A stretch of DNA of 64,000 nt from an uncultured Clostridia bacterium (GTDB lineage Bacteria > Bacillota > Clostridia > UBA1381): the NCBI GenBank assembly GCA_944391225.1, contig CALXSS010000002.1:1-64000 (forward strand). Direction: 5' to 3'. Below, one piece after another: positions 1 to 8,972 of this stretch. Positions within the stretch are counted from its first letter, which is position 1; every line of letters starts with the position of its first letter. The notes below the pieces were generated by a model. It searched no databases. It was given only the letters and a program-made list of their open reading frames with translations, and was not told where the DNA came from. The translations under genes and the position numbers were made by a program.

Positions 1-1191
1 GGTATTGTAACTCTCATTCAGGTGTTTGCAATAGGACCGATAGGCGGAAAGGTGCCTATTATAATGGGCACAAGCTCGGGATTTATAGGCGTATTTAACG
101 GTGTTGCACAAAGCATGGGCGGCGGTATAGTGGCATATGGAGCCATGATGGGCGCGTCACTAATTGGCGGCTTATTTGAAGGTGTTCTGGGATTTTTCCT
201 GAAGCCTCTGAGAAAGTTTTTCCCGGCTATAGTGACCGGAACAGTCGTGCTGTCCATCGGATTATCGCTTATTTCCGTGGGAATCGCCTCGTTCGGCGGA
301 GGCAGCGGAGCAAAGGATTACGGCTCTATGGAAAACATACTGCTCGCGTTTTTTGTGCTTATAGTTATACTTGCCGTAAAGCACGGAACTAAGGGCAAGC
401 TCAGCTCATCATCTATACTTATAGGCATCATAGCCGGATATATAGCAGCGTTTGCAATGGGATTTTTCCTCGACGGCACAGGCGTTGACGCTGATGGCGT
501 GGAATATACAAAGGCATGGCTTTTGAACTGGGATAAGGTCAAGGAGGCAAGTTGGTTCGCAGTACCGAGCATAATGCCGGTAAAGCTTGTTTTTGATCTG
601 AGAGCGATAGTTCCTGTAATGATAATGTTCATAGTAACAGCTGTTGAGACTGTCGGGGATATTTCTGGAGTAATGGAAGGCGGAATGGGCAGAGAAGCCA
701 CAGATAAGGAGCTGTCTGGCGGAGTTATCTGTGACGGTGTAGGTTCATCTATCGCGTCAGTATTCGGAGTTTTACCAAATACATCTTTCAGCCAGAATGT
801 CGGACTTGTAACAATGACAAAGATAGTAAACAAATATGTAATGGCAGCCGGAGCGGTATTTCTGATTTTGTGCGGACTTATACCTAAGCTTGGAGCGCTC
901 GTATCAATAATGCCTCAGCCGGTGCTGGGCGGAGCGGCTGTTATGATGTTTTCATCAATAGTAATCAGCGGTATACAGCTTGTGACCAAAGAGCCGATGA
1001 CACCACGAAACCTTTCAATACTGTCAGTGGCTCTCGGAGTTGGCTACGGCATGGGAGCGAACGCCGGAATACTTGCGTCAGCTCCGCAGGCTGTACAGCT
1101 CATATTCGGAGGCTCGGGAATAGTTCCTGCTGCGTTTGCGGCGCTGCTGCTGAATATTATACTGCCAAAGGAAAAGAAAGAGAAAAAATAA
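1..1191 (+). CDS. NCS2-family nucleobase permease (xanthine/uracil type), 5' truncated by window edge
   Basis: Integral-membrane nucleobase:cation symporter of the NCS2 family. The frame is open from base 1, so the N-terminus lies outside the window; the first GTG at base 22 is internal. Visible are many hydrophobic segments and the two family motifs lining the substrate site: a Glu-containing ETVGD near bases 645-660 and SFSQNVGL near 785-810, which resembles the QNxG type of xanthine/urate carriers more than uracil carriers. The C-terminus ends in a Lys/Glu-rich cytosolic tail. It lies 37 bp upstream of xanthine dehydrogenase genes and in line with xpt, so import of xanthine or a related purine is the likely role. 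Substrate is inferred from context. Confidence 0.9.
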   Translation, partial: GIVTLIQVFAIGPIGGKVPIIMGTSSGFIGVFNGVAQSMGGGIVAYGAMMGASLIGGLFEGVLGFFLKPLRKFFPAIVTGTVVLSIGLSLISVGIASFGGGSGAKDYGSMENILLAFFVLIVILAVKHGTKGKLSSSSILIGIIAGYIAAFAMGFFLDGTGVDADGVEYTKAWLLNWDKVKEASWFAVPSIMPVKLVFDLRAIVPVMIMFIVTAVETVGDISGVMEGGMGREATDKELSGGVICDGVGSSIASVFGVLPNTSFSQNVGLVTMTKIVNKYVMAAGAVFLILCGLIPKLGALVSIMPQPVLGGAAVMMFSSIVISGIQLVTKEPMTPRNLSILSVALGVGYGMGANAGILASAPQAVQLIFGGSGIVPAAFAALLLNIILPKEKKEKK

Positions 1192-1228
1192 TACACAATA
1201 GCCTATATAGAATAAGGAGAAATGAATC

Positions 1229-2041
1229 ATGTTTTCTGCTGCAAATTATATCAAAGTCAAAAGCCTTGAGGAGGCTTGGCAGCTGAACCAGAAGCGTTCA
1301 AACAAGATAATAGGCGGTATGCTCTGGATGAAAATGGGTAAGGGCAGAATACAGACCGCCATAGATCTTTCGGGATTGGAACTTGACAGGATAGAGGAAA
1401 CGGACGAATATTTCAAGATCGGCTGCATGGCAACTCTCAGAATGATAGAAACACACCCCGAACTTAATAGGTATACCTCGGGCGCTGTGCGCGAGGCTGT
1501 AAAAAATATAGTGGGAGTACAGTTTAGGAATCTTGCAACTGTCGGCGGCAGTATATTTGGCAGATACGGCTTTTCGGATGTGCTCACAGTCCTTATGGCT
1601 GCTGACAGCAGCGTTGAGCTGTACAAGCGCGGAATAATACCGCTGCGCGAATTTGCCGAAATGAAATATGATAATGATATTCTTGTAAGCGTTATTGTCA
1701 GGAAAACACCGGCGCGGTTCAGCTATATGTCTGTGCGCAATTCAAAAACTGATTTTCCGGTTCTGACCTGTGCTGCTGCAAGGTATGAGAATGAACTGAT
1801 CCTTTCGGTGGGAGCAAGACCATCAAGGGCTAAAGCGGTAAGTGTTCCTGAGGAGCTTGCAAATAAGATGATGAATGAAGATACCGCAGCTGAGATAGGC
1901 AGATACGCGGCAAGTCAGCTCAGCTTCGGCAGCAACCTGAGGGCGAGCGGGGCGTACAGGCGTCACCTGACGGAGGTGCTCGTCAAAAGAGCGTGTATGA
2001 AGCTGGCTGAGAACGGAGAGGAGGAAAAGTCTTGCTTATAA
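1229..2041 (+). CDS. Xanthine dehydrogenase-type FAD-binding subunit
   Basis: The 270-residue FAD subunit of a molybdenum hydroxylase of the xanthine dehydrogenase/CO dehydrogenase family; it passes electrons from the iron-sulfur subunit to the acceptor. The N-terminal IIGGMLW (about residues 27-33) matches the first FAD-contacting loop, and QFRNLATVGGS (about 95-105) is the family's hallmark flavin-binding segment. Length is slightly short for the family (280-290). Start ATG follows AAGGAGA by 9 nt. Its end overlaps the iron-sulfur subunit gene by 10 nt, implying coupled translation. Subunit order FAD, 2Fe-2S, Mo is typical of bacterial three-gene purine or nicotinate hydroxylases. Confidence 0.9.
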   Translation: MFSAANYIKVKSLEEAWQLNQKRSNKIIGGMLWMKMGKGRIQTAIDLSGLELDRIEETDEYFKIGCMATLRMIETHPELNRYTSGAVREAVKNIVGVQFRNLATVGGSIFGRYGFSDVLTVLMAADSSVELYKRGIIPLREFAEMKYDNDILVSVIVRKTPARFSYMSVRNSKTDFPVLTCAAARYENELILSVGARPSRAKAVSVPEELANKMMNEDTAAEIGRYAASQLSFGSNLRASGAYRRHLTEVLVKRACMKLAENGEEEKSCL

Positions 2042-2499
2042 CTGTAACATTGAATGGAAAAAAGCAGCAGTCTGATGTGGAGCCTGATATGCTCTTGATA
2101 GACTTTGTGCGTGCGCACGGCTGCTTAAGTGTAAAGCGGGGCTGCGAGACCTCAAACTGTGGTCTGTGCACAGTGTTTCTTGATGATAAGCCTGTGCTTT
2201 CGTGCTCCGTGCTCGCGGCAAGAGCTGACGGAAAGTCAGTGACTACGCTTGAGGGGCTCCAGGAGGAGGCAAGCGAGTTTGCGGAGTTTGTGGCAGACCA
2301 GGGCGCGGAGCAGTGCGGATTCTGCAATCCGGGCTTTGTAATGAACGTCATTGCCATGCTCAGAGAGAATCCGGATCCATCAGAGGAGGAAATAAAGGAA
2401 TATCTTGCAGGGAATCTTTGCCGCTGCTCGGGTTATGAAGGGCAGCTCAGAGGCATATTAAATTTTCTGGATATGAGGCGCAGGAGGGATCAGATATGA
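2032..2499 (+). CDS. Xanthine dehydrogenase-type 2Fe-2S subunit
   Basis: A 155-residue small subunit carrying two [2Fe-2S] clusters. The plant-ferredoxin-like N-terminal cluster is bound by CETSNCGLC plus a later Cys (about residues 40-60). The C-terminal helical domain has the CGFC and CRC motifs (about 101-104 and 135-137) that bind the second cluster. Translation starts at TTG 2032 inside the 3' end of the preceding gene, with GAGGAAA as ribosome site; this start gives the usual N-terminal beta strand (MLITVTLNGKK). The stop overlaps the next start as ATGA. It relays electrons between the molybdenum and FAD subunits. Confidence 0.93.
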   Translation: MLITVTLNGKKQQSDVEPDMLLIDFVRAHGCLSVKRGCETSNCGLCTVFLDDKPVLSCSVLAARADGKSVTTLEGLQEEASEFAEFVADQGAEQCGFCNPGFVMNVIAMLRENPDPSEEEIKEYLAGNLCRCSGYEGQLRGILNFLDMRRRRDQI

Positions 2500-4784
2500 A
2501 GACTGTAAATAAAGGCGTGCGCAAAAAGGACGCTATGCAGCTGCTCACAGGAAAGCCTGTATACACAAATGATCTTGCGCCGGCTGAATGCCTTATTGTG
2601 AAGCTGCTCAGATCACCTCATGCAAACGCGGTCATTGAGGATATAAATACAGATATAGCTATGAAGGTAAAGGGGATAGAGGCTATCTATACGTGGCGGG
2701 ATATTCCCGAGGGGCAGATGCGTTTTACCTGCGCCGGACAGACGTATCCGGAGCCAAGCCCATACGACAGGCTTATACTTGATAAGCATGTGCGTTTTGT
2801 GGGAGATGTTGTGGCAATAGTGGCAGGCGAGAATGAAAAATGCGTTGACAAGGCTATTTCACTTATAAAGGTAAAGTATAAGGTGCTTACTCCTCTGCTT
2901 GATTTTACGTTGGCAAAGGATAATGAGATACTTGTGCATCCAGAGGATAACTGGGAAAGTCTTTGTCCTGTTGGAGCGGATAATAAGCGCAATCTCTGCG
3001 CGCATGATGAGTCGTCATCAGGCGACATAGACAAGACCTTATCCGAATGCGATATAGTCATAGACAGAACATATCATACAAAAGCTGTGCAGCAGACTAT
3101 GATGGAGACTTTCAGGACATTCTGTACGATAGATATGTATGGACGTTTAAATGTAGTAAGCTCTACACAGATAGTATTTCACTGCCGCAGGATAATAGCC
3201 AACGCGCTCGGTATACCAAAGACGATGGTTCGCGTCAGCAAACCGCGCATAGGCGGAGGATTCGGGGCAAAACAGACGTCAATATCTGAGATATATCCGG
3301 CATTTGTAACGTGGCATACAAAAAAGCCGTCTAAGATACTTTTTTCAAGAGAGGAATCAATGACTGCGTCAACGCCGCGGCATGAAATGCAGCTTCATGT
3401 ACGCCTTGGGGCTATGCGAGACGGCAGGATAAGAGGTATAGATCTTTACACGCTTTCTAATACCGGAGCATACGGCGAGCACGGTCCTACAACAGTAGGT
3501 CTTTCAGGACACAAGTCGATACCGCTTTATGGAAGCGCGGAGTCGTTTAGATTTATAAGCGATGTAGTATATACGAACAGGATGTCTGCCGGAGCCTACC
3601 GCGGTTATGGAGCAACACAGGGGCTGTTTGCGGTGGAATCGGCTGTAAATGAGCTTGCGGCAGAGCTGGGCATGGATCCTATCGCGCTGCGAGAGCTTAA
3701 CATAACACGTGAGGGCGAGGTTATGCCCGCATATTACAGCCAGATGAATACAAGCTGTGCGCTTGACCGCTGCTTGGAAAGAGTAAAGCGGATGATAAAC
3801 TGGGACGAAAAATATCCCTGCAGGGACATGGGCAACGGCAAGGTGAGAAGCGTCGGCATGGCAATGGCAATGCAGGGCTCTGGAATATCGGGCGTAGATG
3901 TCGGTTCAGCTACTCTGCGTCTGAATGAAACGGGATTTTATACGCTTAATATAGGCGCGGCAGACATGGGAACTGGCTGCGACACTATTCTTGCGCAGAT
4001 AGCGGCAGAGGTACTTGAGTGTGATATAGAGGATATAAATGTATACGGAGCGGATACGGATGTATCTCCATATGACTCCGGATCATACGCATCAAGCACA
4101 ACGTATGTTACCGGAAAAGCGACAGAGATGTGCGCGCTTGAGCTGCGCTCGCGTATCTGTGAGTTGGGCGCATCTATGCTCGGTGTTGAAAGGGATAAGG
4201 CTGAGTTTGACGGAAGAGCAGTGTTCGTATCGGATGAGCCTGAAAAGAGGGTGGAGCTTTTTGATATAGCCACCGCGTCTATGTGCGGAAATAATATAGC
4301 TCTTGCGGTAACAAAGACTCATTCTTCTGAGATATCGCCCCCGCCTTTCATGGTAGGAGCGGCTGAGGTTGAAATAGATAAAGAAACCGGCGAGATAGAA
4401 GTTGTGGATTATTATGCTGCTGTAGACTGCGGAACCACAATAAATCCGAATCTTGCGCGAGTACAGGCTGAGGGCGGCATCCTGCAGGGAATAGGCATGG
4501 CGCTTACTGAGAATATAACTTACAATGAAAATGGAAGGGTGCTTGAAAATTCTCTTATGCAGTATAAGATACCGACACGTGTAGATATAGGACATATACA
4601 TGTAGAATTTGAAAGCAGCTATGAAAACGAGGGCCCGTTCGGTGCTAAGTCTATAGGCGAGGTGGTTATAAATACTCCTCCGCCGGCAATTGCAGACGCT
4701 GTGTATAATGCTGTGGGCAAAAGGTTTTATGAGCTGCCAATAACGCCTGAGCAGATAGCAAACGCTGAGAACAAATTTGAATAA
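2496..4784 (+). CDS. Xanthine dehydrogenase-type molybdenum-binding subunit
   Basis: The 762-residue catalytic subunit that binds molybdopterin and hydroxylates a purine or similar heterocycle. Seen in order: an N-terminal hammerhead domain (about residues 1-110), the GGGFGAKQ cofactor-binding segment (about 253-260), RMSAGAYRGYGATQ (about 362-375), and near the C-terminus GPFGAKSIGE, whose last residue corresponds to the catalytic Glu of this family. Length is normal. It starts in an ATGA overlap with the 2Fe-2S gene and is followed after 13 bp by xpt. Physiological substrate (xanthine, hypoxanthine or another purine) is inferred from the flanking permease and xanthine phosphoribosyltransferase; other members act on nicotinate or aldehydes. 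Confidence 0.9.
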   Translation: MKTVNKGVRKKDAMQLLTGKPVYTNDLAPAECLIVKLLRSPHANAVIEDINTDIAMKVKGIEAIYTWRDIPEGQMRFTCAGQTYPEPSPYDRLILDKHVRFVGDVVAIVAGENEKCVDKAISLIKVKYKVLTPLLDFTLAKDNEILVHPEDNWESLCPVGADNKRNLCAHDESSSGDIDKTLSECDIVIDRTYHTKAVQQTMMETFRTFCTIDMYGRLNVVSSTQIVFHCRRIIANALGIPKTMVRVSKPRIGGGFGAKQTSISEIYPAFVTWHTKKPSKILFSREESMTASTPRHEMQLHVRLGAMRDGRIRGIDLYTLSNTGAYGEHGPTTVGLSGHKSIPLYGSAESFRFISDVVYTNRMSAGAYRGYGATQGLFAVESAVNELAAELGMDPIALRELNITREGEVMPAYYSQMNTSCALDRCLERVKRMINWDEKYPCRDMGNGKVRSVGMAMAMQGSGISGVDVGSATLRLNETGFYTLNIGAADMGTGCDTILAQIAAEVLECDIEDINVYGADTDVSPYDSGSYASSTTYVTGKATEMCALELRSRICELGASMLGVERDKAEFDGRAVFVSDEPEKRVELFDIATASMCGNNIALAVTKTHSSEISPPPFMVGAAEVEIDKETGEIEVVDYYAAVDCGTTINPNLARVQAEGGILQGIGMALTENITYNENGRVLENSLMQYKIPTRVDIGHIHVEFESSYENEGPFGAKSIGEVVINTPPPAIADAVYNAVGKRFYELPITPEQIANAENKFE

Positions 4785-4797
4785 GGAGATTTAAGCT

Positions 4798-5382
4798 ATG
4801 GAGATGTTAGAGGAAAGAATACGCCGCGACGGTATAGTTCGCAGCGGTAATGTTCTTAAGGTTGACAGTTTTATAAATCATCAGATGGACATCGCTTTGT
4901 TTGAGGAGATGGCAAAGGAGTGGAAGCGTTTGTTTAGCGGTAAGCCGATAAACAAGATCCTGACAATTGAGGCGAGTGGTATAGGCATAGCAGCTATTGT
5001 GGCAAAGGAATTCAATGTTCCGGTAGTTTTTGCGAAAAAGTCCATGAGTGTAAATCTTGACGGCAACAACTATACAACGCATATAAAATCCTTTACTCAC
5101 AATAAGATATATGATGTTATAGTATCGAAAAAGTATCTCGGACCTGATGATCATGTGCTGATCATTGATGATTTCCTTGCCAACGGCTGTGCGCTGGTGG
5201 GACTGCTGGAGCTGATAGAGGCAGCCGGAGCGCATACAGAGGGAATAGGCATAGCGATTGAGAAAGGCTATCAGCTGGGCGGACAGATAATTAGAGGCCG
5301 TGGTATACAGCTTGAATCGCTGGCGATAGTTGAATCCATGAACGATCAGACAGGTGAAATAGTATTCCGTCATAACAATTGA
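4798..5382 (+). CDS. xpt: Xanthine phosphoribosyltransferase
   Basis: A 194-residue cytosolic enzyme converting xanthine plus PRPP to XMP. It is full length for Xpt and keeps the family start (EERIRRDG), the substrate segment EASGIG (about residues 60-65) and the PRPP-binding motif IIDDFLANG (about 122-130). ATG follows AAGGAGATTTAAGCT. As last gene of the permease-XDH operon it lets the cell either salvage xanthine to nucleotide or hand purine to the dehydrogenase. A hairpin terminator follows directly. In many Firmicutes xpt is controlled by a guanine riboswitch; any such leader would lie upstream of this window. Confidence 0.96.
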   Translation: MEMLEERIRRDGIVRSGNVLKVDSFINHQMDIALFEEMAKEWKRLFSGKPINKILTIEASGIGIAAIVAKEFNVPVVFAKKSMSVNLDGNNYTTHIKSFTHNKIYDVIVSKKYLGPDDHVLIIDDFLANGCALVGLLELIEAAGAHTEGIGIAIEKGYQLGGQIIRGRGIQLESLAIVESMNDQTGEIVFRHNN

Positions 5383-5392
5383 ATTTAAAGGA

Positions 5393-5428
5393 TCCGCATC
5401 CTGTGTATCAGGGTGCGGAGCTTTTGCT
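5393..5428 (+). terminator. Rho-independent terminator after xpt
   Basis: A 9-bp stem (5393-5401 with 5411-5419, one G-U pair) around a 9-nt loop, followed by a T-rich tract. It closes the purine operon. Confidence 0.75.
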
Positions 5429-5455
5429 TTACGGTAAAAAAATCCGCTTAAACAC

Positions 5456-5484
5456 TTGAAAAAATAATCAAAATATAGTAGAAT
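5456..5484 (+). promoter_or_regulatory. Sigma-A-type promoter of the GT-C gene, with leader hairpin
   Basis: TTGAAA at 5456-5461 and TAGAAT at 5479-5484 with a 17-bp spacer. Initiation near 5491 would leave the upstream AGGAGG (5485-5490) outside the mRNA, which argues for the downstream start at 5541. A perfect 7-bp hairpin (5504-5510 with 5514-5520) lies in the short leader. Confidence 0.6.
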
Positions 5485-5540
5485 AGGAGGTGACAATTAT
5501 TTTTAGCCGCTGTGCGGCTATAGAAATTAGAGGTGACTTT

Positions 5541-8500
5541 ATGACTGCGATATTGACGAGTACAGTTTTTACCGCTCTTTTTGGGGGCGCTGTGTGGATG
5601 CTGTATTTGAAAGAAAACATTGATTCGCTAAAAAAAAGCGAAAACAATGCTATGTATATAATAGCAGTGCTCGCAGCGGGGCTTATAGCCCATGTTATAG
5701 GCGCGCTCTGCTATTATGGACATAAGACTGATATGGCGTGTTTCGTAGGGTGGTCAGACTCGCTTTTTAACGATGGACTGGGCAGCTTCTATACGTCTGA
5801 GGGGTTTCATGATTATCCGCCGGGATACGTTTATGTAATGTATATCTTAGGCGCGTTAAAGGCTTTGTTTGATCCGCAGGGTGGGGCATTGCAGCTGCTT
5901 ATAAAAATGCCAGCTATAATAGCGGATCTTGTAAGCGGGTATATAGTGTACCGTGTAGCATCAAAGAAGTTCGGCAATGACGTTTCAGCAGTTCTCGCGG
6001 CGCTGGTGGTGCTGAATCCGGCTTATATTATGGACAGCGCGATATGGGGACAGGTAGACAGTATTCTTGCTTTGTTCTGCTTGCTTACTGTGTATTTTGC
6101 CGCTGAAAGAAAGCTTATACCGGCATTTTTTATGTTCGCAATAGGTATCCTTATCAAGCCTCAGGCGTTATTTTTCGCTCCGATAGTGATCCTGGGCATA
6201 ATCGATACTGTATGGCTGCAAGGTTTTACAATGGAGAAATTCGTAAAGAATCTGCTCGGAGGGCTTGCAGCAATAGCGTTTATGTTTATAAGCTTCCTGC
6301 CGTTCGGTGTTGGCGAGGTCATAAAGCAGTACACTGAAACAATGGGTCAGTATGAGTATATGACTGTAAATGCGTTCAATATATACGGCGCCATAGGCAA
6401 GAACTGGGAAAAACTCGGAACGGCATCAACTGTGTTCGGGTATCTTATGATAGCCGTAGTCGTAGCATATTCTGTATATGTATTCTTAAAGAGCAAGAGT
6501 CCGGCTAAGTATTATATATGCTCGTTTATTCTGGCGTTCGGCATGTATATGATGGCTATAAAGATGCATGAGCGTTATGCTTTTCCGGGAATAATAATGC
6601 TTATGTTTGCGCTTATCGCAGTTCCAACAACAAAGAATTTCATAATGTATGGCTTGTTTTCTCTTACGCAGTATTTCAATATGGCGTGGATACTGTTTAT
6701 ATATCAGGATGATATAAACAAGTATTTCAGAAGCCCTGTGGTGGCGGCTGCGTCTGTGATAAATATCCTGTTTTCCGTATTCTGTATATATACGATACAA
6801 AAGGAAACCGTGCATTATAAAGAGCCTGTAAAGAAAAATAATACGGCGAAAAAAGGCAGTGCGCCTGTGAAAAAGCCGCAGAAGCTCTATAGGGTCGTGC
6901 AGAGCATAAGCACAAGCAAGGTATTTCCGAAGATAGTAAAGGCGGATATTATAATAATCGCCGCAATATCTGTAGTATACGGAGTTATCGCGTTGTATAA
7001 TCTCGGCAATACCTACGCGCCCCAAACTGAAACGGTAATATCGGATGGGGCGGTAACTGTCGATTTGGGTTCAGAACAGGATATAGAAAAAACAGAATTT
7101 TATTTGGGCGCGCGTCAGCTGAGTGAGGATCGTATGCTTACGTTTAGTTATCTTGACGATAATAAAAATGAGGTATATCGCGAGGAGCTCACATCAGGAT
7201 CAGTATTTGCGTGGACGTTCTGTGACGTCGGCAAGACGGCAAGATATGTTGAGATATCCACTAATATAAAGACGACTGAAAGCGATCAGCTGATGCTCAA
7301 GGAGGTTTGCTTCCTTGACGTAAACGGAGAACAGATAGAGCCTGTAAACACAGATGCTACAGGCGTTGCAAATCTGTTTGACGAGCAGTGGATGATGGCA
7401 GAGGGAAAGTCGTTTATGTACGGAACGTACTTTGACGAGATATACCACGCGCGTACAGCGTATGAGTTCATACATCATCTGAGCGTATATGAATGGACTC
7501 ATCCGCCGCTTGGAAAGGTATTTATAGGTCTTGGAATACTCATATTCGGAATGGTGCCGTTTGGTTGGCGAATAGTCGGAACAATATTTGGCATATTCAT
7601 GATACCTATAATATATCTGTTTGCAAAGCGTATGCTTAAATACACATGGCTTGCTGCTGCGGTTTGTCTGCTGTTTGCATTTGATTTTATGCATTTTGCG
7701 CAGACGCGAATCGCGACTATTGATGTATACGTCACTTTCTTTATAATGCTGATGTATTATTTCATGTACAAGTATTATCGGCTCAGCTTTTACGACACGC
7801 CGCTTAAAAAGACGCTCATACCGCTGGGGCTTTCGGGAATATTCTTCGGGCTTGGTGTTGCGAGCAAATGGACCGGACTATATGCCGGAGCCGGATTAGC
7901 GGTCATATTCTTCTATACTTTGTATGAAAGATATAATGAATACAGAATAGCAATGCGCAATCCAAGGGGTACAACAAACGGAATAAGTCATAAGCATATA
8001 ACGGATAGCTTTAAGTATAATACAATATTTACTTTGGGTTTCTGCGTTGTATTTTTCATATTGATACCGATTTGTATCTATTGTCTTTCATATATACCAT
8101 ATTTGCAGACGCCAAGTGGACATGGGCTTAAGACTATAATAGACAATGCTAACTCTATGTTTACCTACCATAGCAAGACGGTTGCAGATTCAACGCATCC
8201 GTATTCATCGCATTGGTTTGAATGGCCAATAATGTATCGTCCTATATGGTATTTCTCAAATACCGTAAGCGATGGAATAAAGCAGGGTATTAGCTCGTTC
8301 GGAAATCCTGCCGTATGGTGGATAGGTATAGGCGCTGTGGCATATATGACTGCTCTTGCTATAGTGATACCGCTTAAAAAGCGCGCATTCTACGGAGTGT
8401 CAAAATTCGTATACGGCGGACTGTACGCGCTTGTATTTGCGATATTCTGTGTAATAGCGGCAGGGGTAGGCAGTGGAAATGAAAAGCTGGAAAGGCTTTT

Positions 8501-8897
8501 CCCGTGTATTGTATTGTATTCATCTGTATTTGTGGGAATATTCTTCCTTGTGCTCTCATATGAGGAGTTTATAAAGCAGGAGTCAAACAAGATAGCTTTG
8601 TTCCTTGTTATAGCTTACTTTGCGGAGCTTATGCCATGGATGGCTGTTGTAAGAACGACATATATTTATCATTATTTCCCGTGCGTTCCGTTCACGGTAC
8701 TGATGATAGGATATTCAATAAAGACCTTCTACGATAATTGCAGGAATAAGCGCGCGGTTATAATAACAACAGGTGTGTATGTAGCAGCGGCGTTGATCCT
8801 GTTTGCGATGTTCTATCCGGTGCTCAGCGGTCAGCCGTGCGAATATAGCTATGCGGAGACCTGGCTGAAGTGGTTCAAATCATGGGTATTGCTTTAA
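5541..8897 (+). CDS. Large GT-C membrane glycosyltransferase: two GT-C modules, PMT (GT39)-like C-terminal half
   Basis: A predicted 1118-residue polytopic enzyme using lipid-linked sugars. Residues 1-430 form one GT-C-like membrane module with SAIWGQVDS (about 166-174), as in GT87/PIG-M-like proteins. A Lys-rich linker follows, then a soluble beta-rich segment (about 500-600) resembling a discoidin-like sandwich. From about 625 there is a protein O-mannosyltransferase-type module with the acidic pair in YFDEIYHAR (about 630-638) and WTHPPLGK (about 652-659), then further membrane helices. ATG 5541 is chosen because GAGGTG lies 7 nt upstream and the promoter starts transcription after the earlier GTG. 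The gene stands alone. Likely role: glycosylation of secreted proteins or surface polymers; donor and acceptor unknown. Confidence 0.82.
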   Translation: MTAILTSTVFTALFGGAVWMLYLKENIDSLKKSENNAMYIIAVLAAGLIAHVIGALCYYGHKTDMACFVGWSDSLFNDGLGSFYTSEGFHDYPPGYVYVMYILGALKALFDPQGGALQLLIKMPAIIADLVSGYIVYRVASKKFGNDVSAVLAALVVLNPAYIMDSAIWGQVDSILALFCLLTVYFAAERKLIPAFFMFAIGILIKPQALFFAPIVILGIIDTVWLQGFTMEKFVKNLLGGLAAIAFMFISFLPFGVGEVIKQYTETMGQYEYMTVNAFNIYGAIGKNWEKLGTASTVFGYLMIAVVVAYSVYVFLKSKSPAKYYICSFILAFGMYMMAIKMHERYAFPGIIMLMFALIAVPTTKNFIMYGLFSLTQYFNMAWILFIYQDDINKYFRSPVVAAASVINILFSVFCIYTIQKETVHYKEPVKKNNTAKKGSAPVKKPQKLYRVVQSISTSKVFPKIVKADIIIIAAISVVYGVIALYNLGNTYAPQTETVISDGAVTVDLGSEQDIEKTEFYLGARQLSEDRMLTFSYLDDNKNEVYREELTSGSVFAWTFCDVGKTARYVEISTNIKTTESDQLMLKEVCFLDVNGEQIEPVNTDATGVANLFDEQWMMAEGKSFMYGTYFDEIYHARTAYEFIHHLSVYEWTHPPLGKVFIGLGILIFGMVPFGWRIVGTIFGIFMIPIIYLFAKRMLKYTWLAAAVCLLFAFDFMHFAQTRIATIDVYVTFFIMLMYYFMYKYYRLSFYDTPLKKTLIPLGLSGIFFGLGVASKWTGLYAGAGLAVIFFYTLYERYNEYRIAMRNPRGTTNGISHKHITDSFKYNTIFTLGFCVVFFILIPICIYCLSYIPYLQTPSGHGLKTIIDNANSMFTYHSKTVADSTHPYSSHWFEWPIMYRPIWYFSNTVSDGIKQGISSFGNPAVWWIGIGAVAYMTALAIVIPLKKRAFYGVSKFVYGGLYALVFAIFCVIAAGVGSGNEKLERLFPCIVLYSSVFVGIFFLVLSYEEFIKQESNKIALFLVIAYFAELMPWMAVVRTTYIYHYFPCVPFTVLMIGYSIKTFYDNCRNKRAVIITTGVYVAAALILFAMFYPVLSGQPCEYSYAETWLKWFKSWVLL

Positions 8898-8905
8898 TAT
8901 GACAT

Positions 8906-8942
8906 ATATAAGCAGCTGTAATTAGTTTGCAGCTGCTTATAT
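8906..8942 (+). terminator. Perfect hairpin downstream of the GT-C gene
   Basis: A 13-bp perfect stem (8906-8918 with 8930-8942). There is no T tract on the + strand, so it may be a weak terminator, an mRNA 3'-end stabiliser or a leader element of the fumarase gene that begins 30 bp later. Confidence 0.45.
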
Positions 8943-8972
8943 GATAATAAAGAAAGGGGCTTGCTTTTAAAA

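Noticed and set aside
318-833. Long minus-strand frame opposite the permease gene
   Set aside because: It is antisense to a clear membrane transporter, has low-complexity Ser/Pro/Thr composition caused by the hydrophobic sense codons, and lacks a ribosome site.
5490-5540. Longer N-terminus for the GT-C protein from GTG 5490
   Set aside because: That GTG overlaps the last base of AGGAGG, so it cannot use it, and the predicted transcription start near 5491 lies downstream. The extension is not membrane-like, while ATG 5541 has a good ribosome site.
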